A stretch of 64,000 nucleotides of DNA from Rhynchosporium graminicola (GCA_900074885.1 FJUW01000020.1:964985-1028984), one strand, 5' to 3'. Positions 44,560 through 57,340 are shown, numbered from the stretch's first letter. Made by a program: numbers and translations. The notes: a model not told the origin generated them from the sequence alone.

Positions 44560-45830
44560 TCTCTCGCTTATCTTCGACTCTCCTACTAGAACTAATACTA
44601 TAATCTCCGCGTATAGCGGAGTTTAATAAGCTAATAAACTCTATTCTAATATATAGTACTAAGAGAGAGGATATTATTCTTAATAAACTATCTCTCTCTC
44701 TTAGCGCCGAATCGGTAGAGTTACGCTCTAGGAAGTCTTATCTTACTAAGAAGATCTTACTCTTAGATAATAGATTAGACCTTACCTTCCTCTAATAGAG
44801 AGTATCGATACGAGACCGGCTAGCTATAAACGCTAACTATTACTTTACGGACTTCTCCTAGCGCGTTCTCGTATAGGGACTAGTTACTAGATTAGCTAAG
44901 GAGTATCTTACGCCTTAGTACCTCGCTAATAAGTTTAAGACTAGCGATAAAATAATCTTCTTATTAGAGGAGAACTTTCTTACTAGTTTAGAAGAAGATA
45001 ACTATTATAACGCTTTCTATTACCTAGAAATATAATAACTTAGCTATATACGCGAGACTTTCGCTAAGTTTCGTAATCGATTTCAAAGCGCTACTATCTA
45101 AAGTAAAGTTAAAAAGAAAGAGTAGTTCTTCTATATATAAGATAAGATTATATTATCCTTATGCGCTTTAACTCTTATTATTAAACTAATATAGAATAAG
45201 GATTACGCTTCTATAGTTAGATCTTTACTTTCTTTTAATACTAAATATCGCTATAACTCAGAACGTACCTATCCCGAGAAAGCTATTACCCTAGTATAGT
45301 ACTATAAGCTTACTATTACTACTACGACCTCTACTAGTTCTACTTCTTACTAGTCCCTTAGCTTAGCCCCTTAATAAACTACTCTCGTACTATATATATA
45401 TACCTCTACCCCGGTATAGTCTAGTACTCTCTCCGCGCTAAAACGCCTTACTACCTTAACCGGAGAACCCCCTAGGTATTATAGTTATAGATAGCTTAGT
45501 TATATTAAGCTAGATTACCCTAACTTACCTAAGGTTTAATTAATTAATAAATTTCCGGAAGAGGATTAAGTAACTAAGAAAGTAGTAGAAGATATACCCT
45601 TCGAATCTGGACTAATACTAGAGGGAAATAATAAGACTTAAGTAAAAACTCCTTCTTAGGTTTATATAAGTATAATCTCTCTAATCTAGACCTTAATTCC
45701 CTAATAGGAAGTAAGTAATTTATATACCCGACTATAGTTAGTATAAATAGGCTAAGAGTCTCTATAAGTAGCTTAATCGATACCAGAGCGAATAGTTATC
45801 TATTTATTAATTATACTCTTACTAGATAAC
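44560..45830 (+). pseudogene. gag and protease of element IV
   Basis: A Ser/Leu/Arg-rich frame, probably starting near LDKLTNSI at about 44640, leads through a Thr/Ser-rich linker (TITTTTSTSSTSYQSL) to a zinc knuckle at 45475-45525 reading YYSYR.LSYIKLDYPN (expected RCYSCRQLGHIKPDCPN). The acidic linker EDIPFESGLILEGNN precedes the protease at 45755-45815 (NLIDTRANSYLF-type, catalytic Asp retained). It is the most complete of the three gags. Confidence 0.75.
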
Positions 45831-46779
45831 TATCAGGAGCTCTTAGTATTAAAATCGAGCTATTACCCTATTCTATTCTAATACGTAAGTTCTAATAATC
45901 TATTAGAACTTATATTACTTATTTTATACGTTTATACCTTTCTATTAATAGTAAGCGTATTTATAACTACTCTTTTATTCTCCTTAATTTAAGATAGTAA
46001 GATATAATTATTAGTATTAAATAGATATAATAATTTCAGGTTAAGCTAGATACGCTCTACTATAAGCTTCTATAGCCGGAACGCTATTTAGCTACCCTCT
46101 GATACGATAAGGAGATAATTATAATTCTACTGCCTTATAAACTTAGTATTAATTAATCTTACTAAATTAATACTAACGCGCGGGACTTAGCTATAAACTA
46201 GCTAGATTAACGCTAATTATATTAAATAATAGTAATATAGTATATTAATATATTATCCTTATTATTTAACTTATTTTCGCTTATTATTAAGGAATCCGAA
46301 CCTTTTCCCGCTTCGAATTCATTAAGAAAAGTACTTATACCGAAACCCTATTATAAGTACTTCTCTTAACCTCTAAGGATCTGGAAACTAATTCCGATTT
46401 ACTAAATTAGTACTATAGCTTTTTACTTTAATATAAAATATAAAAGCTCTGAATTATTCTTTACTAATATCTATAAGATAGATTACCTCTTATAAGACTA
46501 TCTAAATAGTAATTCTCCTAAGGATCCTAATACTAAATAACTCGTAGCTAAAAAGCTATCGGAATAGTATCATACTCTTAAGGAAGCTTTTTCTAAGCGG
46601 GATTCTAATATTCTTCTACTATATTACTTATACGATTATAAAATTATTCTAGAAGAACTATTATCTAATATATATTCGCTCTTATATTAATAATCTATAA
46701 ATAAACTATAAGTAACTAAAGAGTACTTTATAGAGAACTTAGATAAGGGATTTATCGAATCTAGCTAAAGTCCTTTTAT

Positions 46780-47400
46780 ATTACTTATAATATTCGTTAA
46801 GAAGGCTAATAAAGGATTACGCTTCTATATCGACTATTATAAGCTTAATATAATCACTCGAAAGGATTCCTACCTAATACTTAGGATCGATAAGCTCTTA
46901 ACTTATATATCTAAAGTAATAATCTTTACTAAATTAGATATTCAGGTAGTATTTAACTATATTTATATAGACCCCGAATCTGAGGAGTATATTACCTTCC
47001 GAACTCGCTTCGGATCCTATAAATATAAAGTATTATCTTTTAGGCTCTATAATAAACCTAATATATACTAGTGATATATAAATAATATACTACTAGACTA
47101 CTTAGATAATTTCTATATAGCTTATCTAGATAATATTCTTAAATACTCGGAAACGCTCTAGGAATATAAGGAATATATTAAATTAGTATTATAACGCTTA
47201 ATAGATACTAGACTCTAAGTAGATATTAAGAAAAGCGAATTCTATATTACTCGGACTAAATACCTCAGATATATTATTACTACTAACGGAATCGAGCTAG
47301 ATCCTAAGAAAGTAGTACTATTAGTAAACTAGAAATACCCCGAAACGGTAACAGCTATGAAATCCTTCTTAGGATTCTATAAGTTCTATTATTAATTTAT
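46780..47400 (+). pseudogene. Reverse transcriptase of element IV
   Basis: Blocks: RGLRFYIDYYKLNIITRKD, YLILRIDKLLT, PESEEYITFRTRFGSYKYK, then YLDNFYIAYLDNILKYSETL (catalytic YLDD as YLDN) and IKKSEFYITRTKYLRYIITT. This copy keeps the PESEEYITFRTRFGSYKYK block intact, unlike II. Confidence 0.85.
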
Positions 47401-49880
47401 TCGGAATTTCGGCCTTATCGCTAAACCTCTCTTAGTACTTAATTAGCTTATAATACTATAGAATTTCACTAATAATTATAAGAAGTCCTTTAACGATTTA
47501 TATTAATAGCTACTATTAGTATAGAAACTATACTATTTCGACTCTGAATTATAAACTAAACTAGAAACTAATACTTTCGATAGTATAATAGCTAGAGTTA
47601 TCTTCTAATTATATAAAGATAACTAGTAGTATCTAATTAGATTCTACTCTTATATTCTTAATAGATATAAACTAAACTAGAAGATCTACGATAAGGAGCT
47701 ATATACTATTATTAAGTCTTTCCGGAAATAGAGACCGGAACTTATATCTTTATAACGCTATATTAGCGTATATATAGACTATCGATCTTTAGAATACTTT
47801 ATAACTACTAAGGTCCTAACTAATAAGTAAGCTAGATAAATAGAATTCCTTTCCGAATTTAACTTTTGAATTATATATACGCTTAGTAAAGATAACGCTA
47901 AAGCTAGTATCCTTAGCTATAGGGAATAAGATCTAAGGATATAGGAATAATAGAAATAAGATAATAGATCTCGGGTTTTACTATCTCTAGACTACTTAGA
48001 CCTTAAGATTAACGCGGAACTAGCTAAGTATTATATCGATTAAATCAGTTATATATACCTAATATCGCTAAGGACTAATACGCTACCGGAACTTATATAT
48101 AACTCTTTTAATTTAATCGAGAAACTATACTAAGTTAACTAAGAATTATATAACGACATAAGACTTAAGGCGGTATATAAGTAAGAATAAATAAGTAGAG
48201 AGGCTAAGAGCGATCTTATATAGTCTAGTACGAAGGAAACAAAAAGATAAGGAAGGAAGAAGAAGAGAGATAGAGTGCAAGGTACCTTATATATATATGC
48301 CGGTACTAGCCCGATAATATACCGAGTCGGATACTAGTTCTGCCGGGATACCTATGAACTTGGGCCCTGGTATCTATCCTTCTTCTCATGTGACCTTCAG
48401 GTGAGCTGTCGTTATAAATTATTCTCTAAGGAACGAAATATATTAAGAGATAGCTATACTATTAATAATAGTTTACTACTTTATAATAGTCGTCTATACG
48501 TATAACGCTATACTCCGCTATATACCTGTTTAATTAGCGAAATCTACGATTAAGTTTCCTTCGCTTATCTAAACGCTAATAAGACCGCCGAAATAATTTC
48601 TACTTATTACTACTAGAAAGGACTTATATCGGACGTGAAATAGTATACTTATAATTACCGCCCTTACTAGTACTCTCATCCGAAATAGACGAAATATTAA
48701 GGATTCCTCTACTTATTACCGGTACTTAGCTACTTTATATAGTACTTAGCTATAGATTTTAAGGACTTCCCGCCTAATAACTAAGGATTTAATAGGATAT
48801 TAGTATTTATTAACCGCTTAAGAAAAGACTCTATATTAATACTATACTACTATAATATCGATACCCGTAAGATAGTAACGTTATTTATCTAATAGATATA
48901 TCGTTTCGGATATACTCCTAAGTTAATTATATCTAACTAAAGAGCTTAGCTAGTCTTATCCTTCTAATAAGAGTTTTATTATATAATTAGAGTTAAGGTT
49001 AAGCTCTTTATTTCTTTCTACTAGTAAACTAATAGATAAATAGAGATTATAAACTAGTATATTAACTAACGCTTTAGACCTTTTATTAATTACTACTAAA
49101 GTAACTAGAGCGAACTACTACTAATAATAGACTACGCCTAAGTAACCTTACCTTACGATTCTATTAGTATAATATTATATACTCTTAAATATAGTATATT
49201 ACCGCGGAATAGCTAAGATTAGAAGTAACCTATAGTATTAATACTATAAGAGAAGCTTAACTATACTAATACTAAATCCTTAGCTAAACGTGCTAAATCC
49301 GCTATCGAGGTTATAAAAGCTAATATACTAGCTGCTTAGTATAAGATAAGCGCTATAACTGACCCGAAATAGTATAATATCGACTAAGAAGTTAGAAATA
49401 AGGTATTTCTCTCTATAAGGAACCTTAAGAATTACTAGCTAAGTAAGAAGCTATCTAGTCTCTAGGCAGGACTATACTAGGTCCTAGCTAAGATCGGATA
49501 CTCCTATAAGCTAGATTTACCTCTAGGATCTTCTATTTATAATATATTCGCCCTCGAATTACTCTTTAAGGACCCGGACGACTTATTACTAAGCTAAGAG
49601 TTACTAAACCTACTCCCGGAGGTTATTACTACTTAAGAAGAGTAAGAGTTATAAGATATACTCGCTATATAGCTCCTAAGAGGTAATCTGAAGTATTAAG
49701 TTAGTTAGCTAAGCTATAACTCGGACTTAACTTAGTATAACGCTTCTGATCTAATAAGTACTCTATATAAGCTTAGAGACTTCTATACTACTAACTTAAG
49801 TAAACCTAGACCTCTATATAAACTAGATTAATAGATTAAGGCCTAGGAAGATAAGATAGATAACTATAGTTACTTAGAAG
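47400..49880 (+). pseudogene. RNase H, integrase and chromodomain-like tail (element IV)
   Basis: RNase H spans about 47400-47950 (LETNTFDSIIARVIF, YDKELYTIIKSF, YTLSKDNAKASILSYRE). The solo LTR splits the following linker. Integrase continues with LAIDFKDFPPNN (about 48740), ISN.RA.LVLSF and the PQ.TD-type Glu block (about 49030-49070). The tail EE.ELQDILAI, RGNLKYQVS (about 49640-49850) resembles a chromodomain. Confidence 0.8.
48151..48416 (-). repeat. Solo LTR of the II/III/IV family inside element IV
   Basis: The reverse complement reads TATAACGACAGCTCACCTGA... GTCTTATGTCGTTATA, the full 266-bp family LTR. Flanks AATTA (48146-48150 and 48417-48421) are a perfect 5-bp duplication. It keeps many more CA/TG than the host, so it came later, and its internal region was lost by LTR-LTR recombination. 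Confidence 0.93.
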
Positions 49881-49971
49881 ATAATAAGCTATTATAGTTA
49901 CTAGTATTAAAATTTATTACTAAGGATAATTCCCTAATTATATCTCGTAATAACGCTATATCTAAAACTCT

Positions 49972-50950
49972 ATTTTCTCTATTACTTCTACTTCTTTAGC
50001 TTTTTTCCCTAAGTTCTCCGGAACTTCTAGTAAATCTGGAATATCTAGAACCGGAACTATTATATCTAACTTCTTACTTAAATCTACTAATATAGCCCTA
50101 GTAGTAGACCGAGTATAATAGCTAATCCTACGAGGTTTCTTCTTTAGAGAAGGTCCGGGAGTATCTAGATCTAACGCTATCTCTGAACTAGAAGGTAAAT
50201 TCCTCTTTCTCTTAGTATTAGATATTATAGCTTTAAATATAGCTTTCTTTATAAATTCCCGTATAATACTATTTAACTCTTTTATCTGCTTTAATACTAT
50301 TTATATTATTAACTTAGATTTCGCTAAATCTATTATTAAAAGATCTAGATCTTATATTACGTTAGTATTATACTAATATCTAAGGATTTAAGATCTTAAC
50401 TTATTATATTAATAAACTCTAACTCCTTAAATACCTTCTCTATAGAACGCCTTAAAGCTTAAGTCTCCGCTAATTATATAGTAGTAATCTCTAATGTAAT
50501 AGTAAGAGTAGCAGATTTCGTAAGATAATAGATCTGATTAATCGCCTTATAAGTAGCTATAATACTACTCTGATTTAGCTCCGCGTCTTTAGCTTCGCTG
50601 CTAAGAAGTAAACCGGATAAAATAATATACTTTATATTAATATAATTAGGTAATTATAATGCGTTAGTATATATAACTATATTCAAGTTTAAGTAACTTA
50701 TATACTTATAACTGCTCTTTAACGCTAAATAATACTTATAAAGCTTAGAGTTAAGCTTATTAAATAAGTATAAGAGTTCTAAAATAGGAGTATTATTATA
50801 CTTTATCTTAAGGAAAGCGCGAATATACTATAGGTAATATATACGATACGCCGCTAAAAGAGTACTAGTAGGAACTAGTAAAAGCACTATAAGAGTTAGC
50901 GTTATAGATCCGTGAAACTCCTATATCGCACTTAAGGACTATCCCTAAAA
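49972..50950 (-). pseudogene. Conserved antisense frame between pol and 3' LTR (element IV)
   Basis: The third copy of the antisense frame: ITLTLIVLLLVPTSTLLAAYR, YIRAFLKIKYNNTPI-type, VLKQIKELNSIIREFIKKA, FKAIISNTKRKRNLPSS, EIALDLDT. It stays in one phase for over 300 codons apart from TAR. Here REF is encoded where II has a TAG before EF, again consistent with RIP. No known domain; the basic C-terminal third suggests nucleic-acid contact, which is inference only. Confidence 0.55.
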
Positions 50951-51417
50951 CTAAGATAGGAAACTTACTTATATTAAGAGAAGAGTTAATTAGGTCGATT
51001 AATATATAAGATTATAGTAAACTACTATAGTAATTAGTAACGATACCTACTCTAGGAGCTATATCGTAGTCTAGGGAGAATAAACTTATAAGTTAAAGTA
51101 GTTATCGCGGTTAAAAAGGAAAGGCTCTAATATTAATAAACCTTTTCTTTTATATACCTTACGCCCTACTTAAACTCGACTCTTACTATAAATAGATAAA
51201 GTAAATACCGCTTACTACCCGATTTAGAAGCTACGACTAATATAGTACTATTATAGCGATATAACTAGTTAGAACCTGATAAAGAATTTACTACTACTAA
51301 AGAGCAGCTAGCGCTTATTACGCGAATTTCAACGAAAACAGTTATAATAAAGACTAATTCTAGTATAAACTATAACCTTCCGAGCTTAGGGTTAAGCTCT
51401 TCTTAGGAGAGGGGTAA

Positions 51418-51685
51418 TATAACGATAGCTCACCTGAATATTATATAAGAAGAAGGATAGATAATAGGGCCTAAGTTCATAGGTATCCCGGTAGAACTAG
51501 TATCTGACCCGGTATAGTATCGGACTAGTACTAGTATATATATATAAGGTACTTTATACTCTATCTCTCTTCTTCTTCCTTCCTTATCTTTTTATTTCCT
51601 TTGTACTAGATTATATAAGATCGCTCTTAGCTTCTCTACTTATTTATTCTTACTTATATACCGCCTTAAGTCTTATATCGTTATA
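51418..51685 (+). repeat. 3' LTR of element IV (268 bp)
   Basis: It follows AGGAGAGGGGTAA, begins TATAACGATAGC, ends TATCGTTATA, and is adjacent to ATATA. Confidence 0.92.
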
Positions 51686-51690
51686 ATATA

Positions 51691-52130
51691 GAATATATAA
51701 TTTCAGGAGAATCGCTGTAATATTAAGTAATAACTACTTATAAATAATGAATAATAGCTATAGCTTAATAACTTCCCTTTTCTTAGGATAATACTATTTT
51801 CCTTAATAACTATTTATGGCAAGGATACGTTGATATTCAGAGGAAGGCATAGATGTAGTAATAATATTAGTTATATTGCAGTACTGATTACTATGGAGAG
51901 TTGACCAAAGGTATTATCTAGGAATATCCGCACGGACCATTCACGTGACTACAGTCACCTGATCCACACCAAGACCTATATCCTCGTAACACTATTCTAC
52001 CCCTCTTATATATTACTTCGCAGAGCGCGACTTATAGATAAGCTAAACTATACGCTTAACTATAATAAATTCTAAATATATAATATAGCGCGACCTCTAT
52101 ACTATTATTACGATTATACTACTATATATA
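51691..52130. other. Unassigned segment with a RIP-poor core
   Basis: It would join 43242-43635 if element IV is removed. Bases 51790-52000 are rich in CA and TG (for example CACGTGACTACAGTCACC) and stand out as unmutated. No repeat partner or gene was found. It could be an LTR or non-coding remnant present once in the genome, hence spared by RIP. Confidence 0.45.
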
Positions 52131-52348
52131 TGTGACGGGTTGCACCCGTTAGTATGCTTAACGCCTGAGGCGTCTACGCTAGTACCTGACGTATTGTCGT
52201 ACGTATTCTAATACTACTGCTACTAGCGGCCGCGGTATTATCTTTTCTTCGAAGGGAAACCCTTATTCCTCCCTTCCCTCCTTAATTAATTCTCCTTATA
52301 ATACAGATAAGCTTTCATACTATATACTTTATATTCGCCTTATGATAT
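52131..52348 (+). repeat. 5' LTR of element F (218 bp)
   Basis: TGTGACGGGTTGCACCCG... CGCCTTATGATA, the reverse complement of the VI LTR. It has a GC-rich CTAGCGGCCGCGG motif. It is followed by TTAGAATTAACTTATTCC, almost the sequence that follows the 5' LTR of VII, so this is probably the primer-binding region. Confidence 0.88.
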
Positions 52349-52412
52349 TAGAATTAACTTATTCCTAATATTCTTAATTAAATAAAGGAGGATCTGCTTT
52401 CGAGCAGTAGAC

Positions 52413-52680
52413 GATATAGAGATAAACGCCTCGGACTATATATAGTAGATCCGGCTGCTTTACCTACGAGTACGTAAGAAAGTTAGTACCCTAGCCCTGC
52501 TTTTACTATATATATACCTACGATATAGAGACAGACGCCTCGGACTATATATAGTAGATCCGGCTGCCTTACCTATAAGTACGTAAGAAAGCGAGTACCC
52601 TAGCCCTGCTATTACTATATATACACCTACGATTACGACAAATAGACGCCTCGGACTATATATAGTAAGTCCGGCTATTT
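52413..52680 (+). repeat. 109-111-bp tandem repeat in the leader of F
   Basis: Units start at 52427, 52536 and 52647 with CGCCTCGGACTATATATAGT. Two full units (109 and 111 bp) and about 35 bp of a third are present. Each contains the 12-bp palindrome ACTATATATAGT, and the full units share a CCCTAGCCCTGC block. The location downstream of a 5' LTR suggests a repeated regulatory or packaging sequence, which is inference. Confidence 0.85.
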
Positions 52681-52938
52681 ATACGACTACTATACGGGTA
52701 GTAACTATAGTAACGCTAGAATATATAGTTCACTATAGCAGAAGAATAGCCCCCTTAGTAGCTATTAGATACCTTCGAGGTATAAAGACGATAAGTTATT
52801 AAGCTAGTAGTATAATAAGTAAATACGACCGCTACCTTAACTAGTAGGATCGAAGATATAGAAGCACGACGAAATATACTACTAGTGCTACTAGTAGTAC
52901 TAACTCCTATTGATACGATACGATCGATAACCTCGGAA

Positions 52939-53443
52939 TGTAATATTCCTGGTCCTGACTGATACGCGGTGTATAGGCTCGTCGGTTAGTATTAGCTATA
53001 AAGTAAAGTAAATAAGAAGTTCAGTTCTTAATTAGAATTAAGACGTTATAAGCAGGTATTAATAACTATATGAATTTAAGCACGAAGCTCCTATCTAATA
53101 GCAGAAGTGCTAGTCTTATATAGAACCTTCTCCTCTATCAGGAGTCTTATACTTAGGGAGTCCCTTAAATGAAGTCCGACTCTATTTTCTGGACTCCTGC
53201 TAAGCTAGACTCTATCACGTGATCCTAGATCACTTATAACTATAATATTATTATTACTACGATATAGGTAGGCTTATAGTACTAGTCGCTGATTTATACT
53301 ATAACTATATTAGTATTATTCTCCTATAGTACTAACTTTCTCTTTAGTACTAAAACCCGTTTAGTACGTACTATATAGTAGTACTATTAGTATTCTAGTG
53401 CTAAGATGATTCTAGTACTAAGAACTTTATCAGGTTCGTAATA
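52939..53443 (-). repeat. 3' LTR of element B (505 bp)
   Basis: TGTAATATTCCTGGTCCTGA... GGTTCGTAATA, partner of 59025-59529 with the same length. The minus-strand polypurine tract is the complement of CTATCCTCTTCCTATCT at 53444-53460. Confidence 0.95.
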
Positions 53444-53545
53444 CTATCCTCTTCCTATCTTAGCGTGTCCTTACGCTTAAGTATAATAATAGAGACGTTA
53501 ATAATTAGTTGGATTTCAACTTCCTTTTCTAATATATTATCTTCT

Positions 53546-53956
53546 AATTATAAGAAGATAAAAGAGTATATTATACTTATAGTATATATTGAAAAATCAA
53601 ATCGTCCGGTAGAGACTTATTCCTTTTACTAGAAATAGTATTGAAATTATTTTCTAGATCTTAAGGAATTAACTTATTATTCCGAGTGTGTTCGAGCGAA
53701 AAGATCTTATAATACCTTAGGGTATCTAGCTATATAGCCTCCCTTAAAAGAGATTTATCGATTCTAGTAGCTTAAGAAAGTAAAGCGTTCTCTTATTCCT
53801 CTCGAGCCTTATCTAGATAAATACTCTAACTAGCTTCCTTAGCTTCCTCTTCCTACTATCGAGTTAGCTATCGCAGAAAGGTCGCCTTCCTTCTTTCCCC
53901 TCGAGCTTCCTTCCGACCCGATAGTAGAGTTACTTTTTAACCCGGCCGATCCTTTC
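53546..53956 (+). pseudogene. Antisense frame between pol and 3' LTR (element B)
   Basis: On the strand opposite to pol, 137 codons stay in one phase with only TAA/TAG and one TGA: YIEKSNRPVETYSFY, NYFLDLKELTYYSECVRAKR, SYNTLGYLAI, LIPLEPYLDKYSN, then a Pro/Ser/Glu-rich part (LPLPTIELAIAERSPSFFPL, ELPSDPIVELLFNPADPF) and, after a TAA, VDLGFVDRS.LVILSSRG, which matches the same site in A (VDLDFINRN.LVILSSRG). The N-terminal two thirds differ strongly from A, so the family is fast evolving or the copies belong to different subfamilies. Unknown function. Confidence 0.45.
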
Positions 53957-54019
53957 TAAGTAGATCTAGGTTTCGTCGATAGAAGCTAGCTAGTAATACT
54001 AAGTAGTAGAGGCTCGCTT

Positions 54020-54150
54020 TAAGTTCCTATGTATTTTCCGAATATAAGTAGTTCTTCTATTTCACTAGATATCTAATAATACCTCGTTTATACTAATAGT
54101 CTAGTAGTTCCTCTATATCGTATTCTACGAGTAGGTTAACTAGTTCAGCG
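54020..54150 (-). pseudogene. Chromodomain at the pol C-terminus (element B)
   Basis: Minus-strand EYDIEELLDY.YKRGIIRYL followed by KNYLYSENI-like sequence, the same as in A. It is directly after the integrase C-terminal module and partly overlaps the antisense frame at its distal end. Confidence 0.75.
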
Positions 54151-55290
54151 TATATCTTCGGGGCTAGTAGTACTCCTAGTAGTACTTTTTCTAATAAGAA
54201 TATATAGAATATCAGGAATATCTTCTTTATTATAGCTAGTAACTAGAGTTTATAATTCAAAGGTCCTTTAACTTATTTGATTTTAAATAGTCCTAGTTTC
54301 TTATAGTCTAGCTTATTACTTAGTCTCTATATATTAATAGTTTTATATAGAAAGTAAACCCTATCCTTTTTCTATAGTATTAGCTCTTAACTATCGTTCT
54401 TATTATAGTAGTACGTATTCTTCTCTGCTATAAACTAGAGTTCCTTTGCGAGTTCCTTATAAAGGTCCTAGATATTCCGGATCTAGATATAAGTTATATT
54501 ATTATCCTTAATAGTAATATTAAGCTCTCTATAGGCGATAGGTTTATAATTATAATTCGCAAAGAATAATATAACTTTTATTATTTCTATAGTTAAGCTA
54601 TTATATATAAACTCTACTAATAGTAGTAGTTCTATCTAATTATTTTATTAATAGTTAATATAGTAGTATAAGTATACTCTAACTACTTAGTTTATTCTTT
54701 TATTTCCTCTATTAGTCTAAGGATAGAAAGCTATTAATAGTTTATATTTAGTTCCTAAGAACTCTTTTAAAGTATTCTAGAACTTTAATATAAATAACTT
54801 ATCTCGATCCGATACGATTTCTTCAGGTACTCTATACTTAGAGACTACCTTCTTAAGGTATACTTATACTAAGTATTCAGCTATAAGAGTAGATAAGACT
54901 AGTACTAAGATTATATACTTAGTAACTCTTTCTATAATAATAAGTATTATATTATAGCTAACTCTTATAACCGGGTCCTTCGATAGTAGTAATAGCCCTA
55001 TGAAGTCCTATAATATCGATTTCCAAGATATTAGTAGTATTAGTACTATAATTATCTACTTATAAAGTAAATGTTAGGAAGACTTATTCCTAATATAAGT
55101 ATTATAATTAGCTAGTATTTCTTTAACTACTTAGCGGAGTCCTTCCGACTAGTAGTTTCTTGAAATCCTTAGATATATTCTTCATATCCCTTAGTATTTA
55201 TACGCGGGAAGCTCGTGTTATTCTTTAATATATACTTTCACTAGGCTTAACAGAAGCTAAATTTTCCTATTAACTTATATAATACTATTT
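54151..55290 (-). pseudogene. Integrase of element B
   Basis: The same blocks as in A: DFIGLLLLSKD, VSDRDKLF, FYPQTNRGNKRIN, RVYFLYKTINIQ, KLGLFKIKQVKGPLNY. The stretch 54263-55145 equals 9165-10047 of A except for two substitutions I could see. DDE-type catalysis is from family knowledge. Confidence 0.8.
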
Positions 55291-55399
55291 TTAATTATAT
55301 TTCGGGTAATAAGTTCTTTAGTTATATCTAGAGATAATCTGTCTTTCTTCTAAGCTTCTTTTAAGGTATTATACTAAGGTCCCTTAATTTCTTACTTAA

Positions 55400-56850
55400 T
55401 CGCAGTAGCTTCTCGAATATTAGTGACTATATCTTTATTATCTAGCTATTTAAGTAAAGCAGTCTTATTATAGACCTTATTATCCTTATAACCTAGTAAT
55501 CTACTTAGAGTATCTGCTTATATATTATCTTTTCCCTATATATACTTAATAACTAAGTTAAAAGAAGTAAGTTCCTCAGACTATCGGGCTAATCGATAAT
55601 TATCTAAGACCTTAGTAGTTATAAAGGTTCGAAGATTTATATAGTTAGTATAGATAATAACTAAGAACTTAGCTTCTTATAAGTATATTTCTAGTATTTA
55701 AGTACTTTAATAATCGCTATAAGTTCTTTCTTATAGATATTATAATTCTATTCGACCGGAGATATTTTTTCTAAAAAGTAAGCGACTAAATATAATTATC
55801 CTTTATTATCTCGCTATAAGTATACTGCGCTAGTATAAGTATTAGAGGTATTTATTTCTATTATACTTTCTTTCTCTTCGTCGAAATTATATAAGATTAG
55901 TTCTTTTATAAATTCTTTCTTAACTCTCTGAAAAGCTTTCTTATATTAGCTAGTCTAAGTAAAAAGAACGCTCTTCCTTATTAAGCTTATAAGTAGTTTA
56001 GAAATTTTAGAATAGTTTCTAATAAACTATTAGTAAAAGTTAGCGAAACTTAATTATAACTATATATCCTTAATATTCTTTAGAGACTCTTATTCCTTTA
56101 TAGCTCTAATTTTCTCTAAGTTAAACTTTAGAAAAATAACTTACTTAACTAAGAATTTATATTTCGATATCTTTAGTCTAGAATCTACTTTACGTAATAC
56201 TTCTATAACTTAGGTAATATAGCCCTAGTATACCTCGATAGTCTCTGAGTATACTAAGATATTATCTAAGTAGTATATAGCGAATTTCCTAATAAAGTCC
56301 TTAAGAATGTTATTATTCTGCTTTTAATATATAGCTAGAGTATTAGTTAAGCCGAATAGTATTACTATATATTCTTATAGCCTTAAAGGTAATACGAAAG
56401 CGGTCTTCTACTTATATCCCTCCTTAATTCGGATTAAATTAAACGCGTTATATTAATCTAACTTAGTATATATCTTTACTCTAGCTAGCTTATCCTATAA
56501 GTACTAAGTATTTAGTAAAGAGTATATATCCCTTATAGTCTTACTATTAATTATCTGATAGTCTCCGTAAGGTCTCTCTTTAAGATCTCCTGCTTTCTTA
56601 ATTACTAGTATATTAATAGTATATAATAACTTAGATTTCCGAATCTATCCTTTTTTTATATCTAACTTCTAATACTCCTTAAGTATCCTTCTAGTATTAT
56701 AGTTATAATAGTAAAGTTTCTCTATAATAAGTATAAATCTATCTTTAAAGTTTATCTTATAATCTTAAGGTTTATACTTAAGTAGAGCTCTTATATCCTG
56801 CGGATCCTCGAATAATTTCGAGAACTTTCTATATAGTTCGAGTAGCTACT
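55400..56850 (-). pseudogene. RT and RNase H of element B
   Basis: The minus-strand RT has its catalytic box at about 56230-56285 as YYLDNILVYSETIE (second Asp to Asn). RNase H lies at lower coordinates with degraded K.CYxxHxKELLAI, VYTDHKNL and YIKGKDNxxADxLSR-like blocks. The order RT-RNase H-integrase on the minus strand is that of Ty3/Gypsy. Confidence 0.75.
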
Positions 56851-57229
56851 CCTGAATATTATCTATCTAACTAAGATAATTCCTAGGTTCTATTTAACTA
56901 GGAACTCGACTTAACTAGCTAGAGTCCCTTAGTATTATTAATAAAAAGGTAGCGCTAGCTTCTCTTTTACTAGCTAATTAACTATATTTATATTTATAGT
57001 TACTAAATATAATCTTCTTAGTTACTTAGTTTACGCTAGGATTATAGTTATATAGCTATAATATTCCTAATACGATATTATATTATCTAGTAGGTACTAT
57101 ATCGAAGTAGAGTATTTCTTTATATCTATTAATAACTATCTTTATTCTTTCTATTCTTCTACGGACTTATTTATCTAATCCGGCGCCTTTTCTATCTAAT
57201 AAGATAAGGTAGTATAGTTTCGGGTTAAT

Positions 57230-57340
57230 AGTAATAGGAATATTCTATTTCTCGATAAAAGCCAAGTTTATAAAATATCTTATAGCTCCTGAATCGATAA
57301 GTGCTTTTATCTTAATATTATTTACTATAACTAGTAAGAT
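57230..57340 (-). pseudogene. Aspartic protease of element B
   Basis: The minus-strand frame reads IKALIDSGAIRYFINLAF at about 57255-57312: the active-site Asp-Ser-Gly is intact, one of the few unspoiled catalytic sites in the window. Confidence 0.8.

Larger units (their letters stand above)
43636..51685 (+). mobile_element. Full-length Ty3/Gypsy chromovirus IV with internal solo LTR
   Basis: LTRs 43636-43903 and 51418-51685 (268 bp each) flank a complete set of domains. Without the solo LTR at 48151-48416 and its duplicated 5 bp it is 7,779 bp, one base different from III. It is the best preserved copy of the family: gag, knuckle, protease and integrase are easier to read than in II and III. 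Confidence 0.93.
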
